Assembly: GCA_963665015.2 (NCBI GenBank)
Contig: CAXXSY010000004.1
Span: 992,001 to 1,056,000 of the forward strand
Reading direction: 5' to 3'
DNA from: G963662655 sp963665015
GTDB lineage: Bacteria > Cloacimonadota > Cloacimonadia > Cloacimonadales > JAIOQZ01
DNA length: 64,000 nucleotides
The notes beneath the pieces were generated by a model that saw only the letters and a list, made by a program, of their open reading frames with translations, searched no databases and was not told where the DNA came from. Within the stretch, counting starts at the first letter, position 1. Each line of letters begins with the position of its first letter. The translations under genes and the position numbers were made by a program. Below, one piece after another: positions 58,538 to 64,000 of this stretch.

Positions 58538-60475
58538 TCACTTGCTACCTTCACCGATACTCATCGCGCATCGGAATCCGATGATCGAGCTTCGCGTGTT
58601 CGGGTTGCCAACGCTGCGGGTCCATGTGTGAAGACACTCCTGCCCGAACGCCCAGCAGCCGCCGCGGATTACCTTCCGGTTCCCGAATCCGGCACCCTGC
58701 GGATTCTTGCGCACGCTGTAAGTATAAAAATTCCGGTCGTACCAGTCCTCGCACCATTCGAATACATTTCCGGCCAGATCGTATATCCCTTTCGAGTCAG
58801 GTTGAAGGCTACCCACGGGCGCGACTTTCTCCCAGCGGTCGTCGCCGGATGTGCCCTGCACGTTTGCCCATGTTCGGGGATCGCGCTGGGCTGTTGAATC
58901 GCAAAACGCGCTTTGCGGGCAACTGCTCCGCGCCGCATACTCCCATTCCGCTTCGGTCGGAAGCCGCTTTCCAGCCCACTGCGCATACGCCTTCGCGTCG
59001 TACCAAGTGACGTTGATCATGGGATCGTGCTCCTTGATCCAGTTCGGAAGCTCCGGCATGCGATAGCCCGTGACCTCGCAGAAGGTTCGGAACTGCCCCA
59101 CCATCACCTCGTAGCGGTCGATGTAGAACGATTCGACCTGAACCCGATGCTGCGGATGCTCGTCCCGTTTCGCATTCTCCTCTATGGTGCCCATCATGAA
59201 GCTGCCACCCGGTATCAGAACCATCGCCGGTGGTGTGATCGATCGCTTCTCCGGATCGGGTTCGAGCTGGACGAGGAGGTCGTCAGTCTCTCCCGGGCGA
59301 ATTCGGACGGACACCTTTTCGGGCTTGTATCCCGCCTTGACCAGCTTCATCCGGTAGCGTCCCTTTTCCACGCGGGTGATCCGGACCGGCGAGATGCCTT
59401 CGTATTGTCCGTCGAGATAGACTTCCGCACCGGGCGGCTCCGTATTCAGGTAAAGCATCCCCATGACGGGCTGAAGCGAGACTTCGAGATTGAACTGCTC
59501 GCCTTCCCGCACCTCCAGCGATTTCCGCAGCGTGTTGTAGCCCTTCTTCTCGATACGCACGAAGTGGATACCCGGTTCGATCCGTTTCCGGTAGGGTTCC
59601 TCGTAATCCCTGCGCCGGAGCTTCTTGGTGTCGAGGAACACGAACGCATCATCAGGCTTGACCCTGATTTCCAGAAACGTATCGCGGTATGCTATCACCG
59701 CAGGTCTGGGCGTGGTGGCTGTCGTTTTCTTGTCGATGGTCGCGGGTTCTTCGTCCTTGAGCGTGATTTCGTCTCCGACCGCGAATTTCTCGCCCGAGTA
59801 CAGCCTCGCGCGGGAAAGCTCTTCGGATATCACCTCCGTGACGATGATCTCGCCGATGAGCTTCCGGTCGAATCCGATTACGCGGAAAGCGCCCGGATCG
59901 ATAATGCGGTCGCCGGTTCGATAGACGTCCAGCACGGAATTTTTGGCAAGGTTGTTCCGAAGCCCCAGGTCGATGAAGATATCCTCGCCTTCCATCTTGA
60001 CGATCGTACCGCGCAGCTCGAATCGGTCCGCAATACGATCGACGGCAGCATCGACGCCGCGCTTGATGGTGTGGATGTCGGTGGTCGAGATGAACGACTC
60101 GGGGTAGAGGGTCTCGCCGGTAAAGACATCGGTCAGGTTGAGATAGACGATCAGTTGTGAGTCCTGCTTGTGCAGGGAGGAGAAGAGGATGTAGTCAGCG
60201 TCCAGGAGTTGCCCCAGCCGGTAGATGCTGGACTGCTCGGTAAAGTCCTCCAGGGAGAGCTGCTGCTCCTGCATGATGGCATCGAGGTTCCGGCGCTCGA
60301 CGACGCGGAATTTTCCCGATTCCACCAGGGCGCGATGAATCTCGTTTTGGACGATCGCAGCCGTCTGCATCGTACCGGGACGGTGATCGGGATCGAACAC
60401 CACCACGTTCGGGATTCGTGCCCCCCACAGCGCTCCGCAGGCGCAGATCAGCATTGCCAGCACAAATTTCTTCAT
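58538..60475 (-). CDS. Secreted CsgG-like / PEGA / FGE-sulfatase-domain protein
   Basis: The protein has 645 residues. A signal peptide (MKKFVLAMLICACGALWGA) precedes a CsgG/TolB-like nucleotide-free domain (PNVVVFDPDH, VVERRNLDAIMQEQQLSLEDF, about 20-170) and a beta region with repeated short strands. Two PEGA domains (about 260-340 and 345-415: EVYLDGQYEGISPVRI) come next. A formylglycine-generating-enzyme-like domain ends it (MVLIPGGSFMMGT, RLPTEAEWEYAAR, GNVFEWCEDWYD, GFRCAM). It may be a surface sensor or envelope protein. The start was moved to 60475; the frame also opens at 60538. Confidence 0.87.
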   Translation of the reverse strand: MKKFVLAMLICACGALWGARIPNVVVFDPDHRPGTMQTAAIVQNEIHRALVESGKFRVVERRNLDAIMQEQQLSLEDFTEQSSIYRLGQLLDADYILFSSLHKQDSQLIVYLNLTDVFTGETLYPESFISTTDIHTIKRGVDAAVDRIADRFELRGTIVKMEGEDIFIDLGLRNNLAKNSVLDVYRTGDRIIDPGAFRVIGFDRKLIGEIIVTEVISEELSRARLYSGEKFAVGDEITLKDEEPATIDKKTTATTPRPAVIAYRDTFLEIRVKPDDAFVFLDTKKLRRRDYEEPYRKRIEPGIHFVRIEKKGYNTLRKSLEVREGEQFNLEVSLQPVMGMLYLNTEPPGAEVYLDGQYEGISPVRITRVEKGRYRMKLVKAGYKPEKVSVRIRPGETDDLLVQLEPDPEKRSITPPAMVLIPGGSFMMGTIEENAKRDEHPQHRVQVESFYIDRYEVMVGQFRTFCEVTGYRMPELPNWIKEHDPMINVTWYDAKAYAQWAGKRLPTEAEWEYAARSSCPQSAFCDSTAQRDPRTWANVQGTSGDDRWEKVAPVGSLQPDSKGIYDLAGNVFEWCEDWYDRNFYTYSVRKNPQGAGFGNRKVIRGGCWAFGQECLHTWTRSVGNPNTRSSIIGFRCAMSIGEGSK

Positions 60476-60534
60476 AAAATATCCAAAAACCCTTGACACA
60501 TTTTCCGCCGTCTTGATCTTGCCTCTTGTCGCGT

Positions 60535-60610
<76 letters not shown>

Positions 60611-60895
60611 TTTTTTTTGTCTATCGATAAAATACTTCGGAATCGCCTTTCGGCGAGGATTATCCCGTTTCTGATGCCATTTTTACATTGACTTCCACTT
60701 CCCCAACATTATTGGCGATTTAGTTTCGATTACCGTATGTTAAATCCGCGAAAGAAGATAGCGGTTGTTATGAGGGGTGGAGAGATGCCGAGTTGGAAAA
60801 TCTGGCTCTCTTTCATACTTCCTGGACTTCAGGATCATCATAACAACATTCACCCACTCGATTTGAATGTGAGCCTGATCCCATTTGCACGCCTC

Positions 60896-60940
60896 GGCAT
60901 AACATTCGGAAGAGCCTGCGGCACATTCAGAAGGTATGCC
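60896..60940. repeat. CTTCYGAATGT-pair repeat, copy 5
   Basis: The arms GGCATAAC and GGTATGCC (one mismatch) enclose ACATTCGGAAGA and ACATTCAGAAG, with a small GCC-TGC-GGC hairpin between. The arms are unlike those of other copies yet still complementary. Confidence 0.75.
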
Positions 60941-60950
60941 CGCGTACCAC

Positions 60951-60978
60951 AAAAAAAGCCAGACCGAAGCCTGGCTTG
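60951..60978 (-). terminator. Terminator of the M16 protease gene
   Basis: On the minus strand AGCCAGGC, loop TTCG, GTCTGGCT (one G-T) is followed by seven Ts. It starts 18 bases after the gene's stop. Confidence 0.88.
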
Positions 60979-60995
60979 TCGATGGTGAAAAGATT

Positions 60996-63596
60996 CTATT
61001 CGTGTTCCCGGATCATGTTTTCGTCCGGCTGGGTGATGATGACGAATCCGTTGTTGAGGTATTTGTTCGCCGCTTCCTGAATCTGCTGCGGCGTGATTGC
61101 CTTAAGCGATTCGCCCATGCGATAGACGTAGTCGTATCCGAAGCCGCGGAATTCGAAGTAGGTGGCGTAGGATGGGAGGGCGTTCTCGCTGACCATGGTT
61201 TGCATACGCTTGTCGAATTCGAAGATCGCGTCATCCATCTCTTCCTGTGTGACGGGCTCGGTCTTGAGTCGTTCGATCTCGCCCTTGAGAACGGTGATGA
61301 GTTCGTCTTTTTTGGGGAGCGAGGTCTGCGATTTCATCTCGAAGTATCCCCACGTATCGCTGTAGTTGAAGTTCGTGTAGGCCCAGTAGGCGAGGTTGTT
61401 GGTGCCTCGTGTCGCCTTGTGCAGTCTCGCGCTGGCGGAGCCGCTGAGGATGATGTCGATCAGGCGGAAGGTGAGGTTGTCCTCCGAGTAGATGTCGGGA
61501 CCGGGGTAGAAGATATCGAGGTTGACCGGCTCGAAGTCGTAGGTTTCCACCACGGTGGTGTCTTTCTCGACGATGGTGCGCCACACGCGCGGTTCATCGA
61601 CGGTTCCGCGAGGGATATTTCTGGAAATTTCTTTGGCCCAGTTGCGTGCTTCCTTTTCGGTCAGGTCACCGAAGAACGTAATCACGACCGGTTTCTCATC
61701 CGATGCCTTGAAGTATTTCTCGAAGATTTCTCTCGATTTTTCGGGATTCATGTCCTTCAGCGCTTCCCATTTCTCCGCGTCTGAAAGGGAGAACATCGGT
61801 TCTTCGTAGATCAGCTTGTTCGCGATCTCGCGGTGGACGTCGAGCGGCCAGCTCTGGGATTCGAGCAGATCGGATTTTTTCTCCTCGAGCAGGAGCTGGA
61901 TTTCTTTCTCCGGGAATTCGGGATTGTTCAGTCCGTCCAGAACCATGTCGAGGAATCGGTCGAAGTCGTTGCGAAGAAGCTTCATCTCGATTTTCATGCC
62001 CGTCTCGCCAACGGTCGAACTGTAATCGATATAGTGGTCGTCCATGAATTCCGATATCTCGACCGCGTCGTATTTCTTCGAGCCCTTTAGCAGCATGTCC
62101 CGAACGAACGAGATACGCTCGAGATCACCTTCGGAGCCGTAGTTCCCGTAGATCGGCATCATGACTTCCGCGCGGATCAGCGGCTTGGTGTCGTTGTGGC
62201 GGTAGATGAGCGTCAGGTCGTCGTTGATCGCGATCTTACGCATCTCTTCGCGGGTGCCGGTTTCCTCGTTCTGCTGTTCGAGGAGCTGTTTCGTGCCGGT
62301 GGGCATCGCGTAGTTGACGATACGGTTTTTACGCACCAGGTGCCGCTGGAAGGCTTCGTAGATGTTATCCGGGGTCAGTTGACTCGCCAGTTCGAGGTTA
62401 TGCTTTGTCCAGTCCGGTACGCCGAACAACTGCGTGTAGATGCCGATTCGGCTCGCTTCGCTTCCCGGGGTTGGTGTCGAGAGCAGCACGGCGGCTTCCA
62501 GACGGTCGCAGTAGCTCTGAATATCTTCCTGGGTAATGCCTTCCCGGCTGTACTCGAGGATGTACTGGTCGATGATATCGACGATTTCGTTCATCTTCGA
62601 CGGGTCTTTTGCCTCGAAGCTGATATCGGCGGTCGCGGCGAAGAGCATGTTGTACGAGGCGCTTCCATAGACGCTGTTGCATAATTGAAGGTCTTCCACC
62701 AGCGCTTTGTGCAGCGGGGAGGTTCGTTTTGTCGCGAGAATGTCCAGTCCGACGTTCAGCGCGACGCAGTCCTGATACCAGGCATCCGGGATGATCGTGC
62801 TGATCTTGCCGGTCGCCTTCTGGATGTCGAATTCGTTCACATGGAGCACATTGCCTTCGAATGGCGGTTGTTTAACCAGTGGAACCGGTTCCAGTATTCC
62901 ACGTTCGTAATCTTTGAATGTATCTTCGACCTTTGCCATGAGGGTGTCGGGATCGAAATTGCCGACGCCGACGAATATCATGTTGTTGGGCATGTAGCGC
63001 TTGTTGTAGTAGTTGACCAGGTCGTCCCGCGTGAGCTGCTTGTAGAGGTCGATCTTGCCGATGACGGGATACTGGGCGGTGGATTGAGAGTGTGTCAGTG
63101 CCTGGAATGTCTCATAGACCTTGATGGGCGGCGGGCTCGAACGGTACACGAATTCCTTGATGATCACTTCGCGTTCCCGCGCCACTTCGACCGAATCGAA
63201 CGAGCAGAACATGATGTGCTCGGAAAGCATTTCGAGTCCTTTATCCACGGCTTCGACCGGCACGCTGATATAGAAGCAGGTCGTAAACGTGTTGGTGTAG
63301 GCGTTCGCGGATGCGCCGATCTCCTGTTTCATCTGTGTGTATTCGTCCTCGGTGTGCATCGCGGTGGAGCCGCCGGAGACGATGTGCTCCAGATAATGCG
63401 AGATGCCGCAACCGACATACTCGTCCTCATGGGCGGAGCCTGTCTTTACAAAACAATACAAACCGACGGAGTCGTTGTTCTCATTTTTCTTGGTGATGAT
63501 TTCCAGTCCATTGGGAAGTGTTTTCTGTACGTATTCTCCTGCGAGAAGTGTCACGCTGATAGCCAGTATCAGTACGAAAACGAACATCTTCTTCAT
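60996..63596 (-). CDS. M16-family zinc metalloprotease, secreted
   Basis: The protein has 866 residues. A signal peptide (MKKMFVFVLILAISVTLLA) leads to the inverted zinc motif HYLEH (His67, Glu70, His71) and a downstream Glu148 (EREVIIKEF). A second, inactive M16-like half gives the two-lobed clam shape. Relatives degrade peptides in the periplasm. GGAGG precedes the ATG at 63596; the frame opens at 63671 without support. A possible promoter on the minus strand is TTGACA (63666-63671) with CATACT (63641-63646), but the 19-base spacing is long. Confidence 0.92.
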   Translation of the reverse strand: MKKMFVFVLILAISVTLLAGEYVQKTLPNGLEIITKKNENNDSVGLYCFVKTGSAHEDEYVGCGISHYLEHIVSGGSTAMHTEDEYTQMKQEIGASANAYTNTFTTCFYISVPVEAVDKGLEMLSEHIMFCSFDSVEVAREREVIIKEFVYRSSPPPIKVYETFQALTHSQSTAQYPVIGKIDLYKQLTRDDLVNYYNKRYMPNNMIFVGVGNFDPDTLMAKVEDTFKDYERGILEPVPLVKQPPFEGNVLHVNEFDIQKATGKISTIIPDAWYQDCVALNVGLDILATKRTSPLHKALVEDLQLCNSVYGSASYNMLFAATADISFEAKDPSKMNEIVDIIDQYILEYSREGITQEDIQSYCDRLEAAVLLSTPTPGSEASRIGIYTQLFGVPDWTKHNLELASQLTPDNIYEAFQRHLVRKNRIVNYAMPTGTKQLLEQQNEETGTREEMRKIAINDDLTLIYRHNDTKPLIRAEVMMPIYGNYGSEGDLERISFVRDMLLKGSKKYDAVEISEFMDDHYIDYSSTVGETGMKIEMKLLRNDFDRFLDMVLDGLNNPEFPEKEIQLLLEEKKSDLLESQSWPLDVHREIANKLIYEEPMFSLSDAEKWEALKDMNPEKSREIFEKYFKASDEKPVVITFFGDLTEKEARNWAKEISRNIPRGTVDEPRVWRTIVEKDTTVVETYDFEPVNLDIFYPGPDIYSEDNLTFRLIDIILSGSASARLHKATRGTNNLAYWAYTNFNYSDTWGYFEMKSQTSLPKKDELITVLKGEIERLKTEPVTQEEMDDAIFEFDKRMQTMVSENALPSYATYFEFRGFGYDYVYRMGESLKAITPQQIQEAANKYLNNGFVIITQPDENMIREHE

Positions 63597-63711
63597 GTGG
63601 TTTCCTCCATTATGCATATCAAACAATATTCTCTGGCCGAAGTATGCATTTTTCGTGCCTGTTTCTGTCAATGGATTCTTTCAGGTTGACGAACATGCCC
63701 GGAAAAACTAT

Positions 63712-63739
63712 TTGACATTGTGAAATAAAATAAAATGAT
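63712..63739 (+). promoter_or_regulatory. Probable promoter of the DUF2156 gene
   Basis: TTGACA (63712-63717) with AATGAT (63734-63739) at 16 bases, within a strongly AT-rich stretch. The -10 could also be shifted by one or two bases. Confidence 0.55.
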
Positions 63740-63767
63740 ATTCCCAATATTGTAACGGGGTGATCCG

Positions 63768-64000
63768 ATGTGGAAAAAGATAGATATCGAAGACAAACAG
63801 CTTATTACTGGCTACTTGAAAAACACGGGCTCCGAAATCTCGGAGCTGAATTTTACGAACCTCTTCCTGTGGCAGCCGGGGCAGGACATCCGCTACCGCG
63901 AGATGGACGGATTCCTCGTGGTGCGCGACGGGCTGGAGGATTACGAATATTATTTCCCCGTGGGGGAGGGCGATTTCGGAACGGTAGTCAATCACCTGCG
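63768..64000 (+). CDS. DUF2156-like protein (3' partial)
   Basis: 77 residues are visible, starting MWKKIDIEDKQLITGYL. The segment SELNFTNLFLWQPGQDIRYREMDGFLVVR is typical of the N-terminus of DUF2156 proteins, GNAT-like relatives of the phosphatidylglycerol lysyltransferase C-domain. The gene runs out of the window. It is divergent from the M16 gene. Confidence 0.7.
   Translation, partial: MWKKIDIEDKQLITGYLKNTGSEISELNFTNLFLWQPGQDIRYREMDGFLVVRDGLEDYEYYFPVGEGDFGTVVNHL

Larger units (their letters stand above)
60611..60995. other. Gene-free spacer with repeat and terminator
   Basis: About 385 bases hold the T run after tRNA-Lys, a CTTCYGAATGT-pair repeat (60896-60940) and a minus-strand terminator (60951-60978). 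An 83-codon plus-strand frame here runs across the repeat and the terminator, has no clear ribosome site and is not credible. Confidence 0.75.

Noticed and set aside
60737..60988. An 83-codon plus-strand frame downstream of tRNA-Lys
   Set aside because: It crosses a repeat and the M16 terminator, with no convincing ribosome site or similarity.

Overview
The window is a gene-dense bacterial chromosome segment of moderately high GC. The envelope is diderm: there is a TonB-dependent receptor, a DUF3078 outer-membrane barrel, and meso-DAP-type peptidoglycan ligases. Two large secreted proteins end in C-terminal domains of the FlgD-like/type IX secretion sorting kind (NPFNPET..., followed by a SGIYYY or SGVYLSRL segment). 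These traits, with DUF3108, PEGA/CsgG-like and DUF7033-type proteins, point to the FCB superphylum, most like a candidate phylum such as Cloacimonadota. That placement is an inference; no rRNA or other phylogenetic marker is in the window.

Layout. 1-6.7 kb (+): end of a CorC/HlyC CBS protein, a DUF3108 protein, a divergent histidyl-tRNA synthetase-like protein, a NagZ-like GH3 enzyme and a TonB-dependent receptor. 6.9-11.3 kb: a secreted protein (-), tRNA-Ala, a DUF3078 protein, and a stand-alone groEL under a CIRCE operator. 11.3-12.1 kb: a gene-free stretch of nested repeats. 12.1-17.6 kb (-): a complete hypF-C-D-E-A-B hydrogenase maturation operon with no hydrogenase subunits nearby. 17.6-22.5 kb: a small AT-rich gene, repeat arrays, a secreted beta-propeller-like protein, and a RIO-family kinase preceded by a promoter/micro-ORF/terminator leader. 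22.5-39.6 kb (+): a full dcw cluster (mraZ-rsmH-ftsL-ftsI-murE/F fusion-mraY-small Cys protein-murD-ftsW-murG-murC-murB-ftsQ-ftsA-ftsZ), followed by a 31-residue membrane peptide, a holin-like protein and a CheD-like protein lacking its catalytic residues. 40.6-52 kb (-): a flavodoxin-like protein, then a translationally coupled surface-glycan operon (FemAB/GNAT-like, deacetylase-like, double glycosyltransferase, GT4, WecA/TagO-like initiator, beta-propeller, AroB-like). 52-58.4 kb (-): a signalling block (HDOD, CheY, CheZ-like, CheY-like receiver, small protein, receiver-SHOCT, PAS histidine kinase, NtrC-type regulator). 58.5-64 kb: a CsgG/PEGA/FGE-type protein (-), tRNA-Lys, an M16 protease (-) and the start of a DUF2156 protein (+).

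The genes cover four main jobs. The dcw cluster makes and positions the septal wall. The glycan operon probably starts, extends and modifies a lipid-linked surface polymer. The signalling block joins a chemotaxis-like CheY/CheZ pair to a sigma-54 two-component system. The hyp operon matures a [NiFe] hydrogenase encoded elsewhere.

The most unusual content is between genes. One family of three intergenic elements (11993-12117, 18028-18156, 20832-20931) keeps the same fold while its helices change by compensatory substitutions, including a conserved A-C mismatch and a conserved 3'-side bulge. A second family carries paired CTTCYGAATGT motifs between covarying arms. Two direct copies of the first family bracket the hyp operon. 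Among proteins, the CheZ-like phosphatase ends in three copies of a CheY-docking motif.
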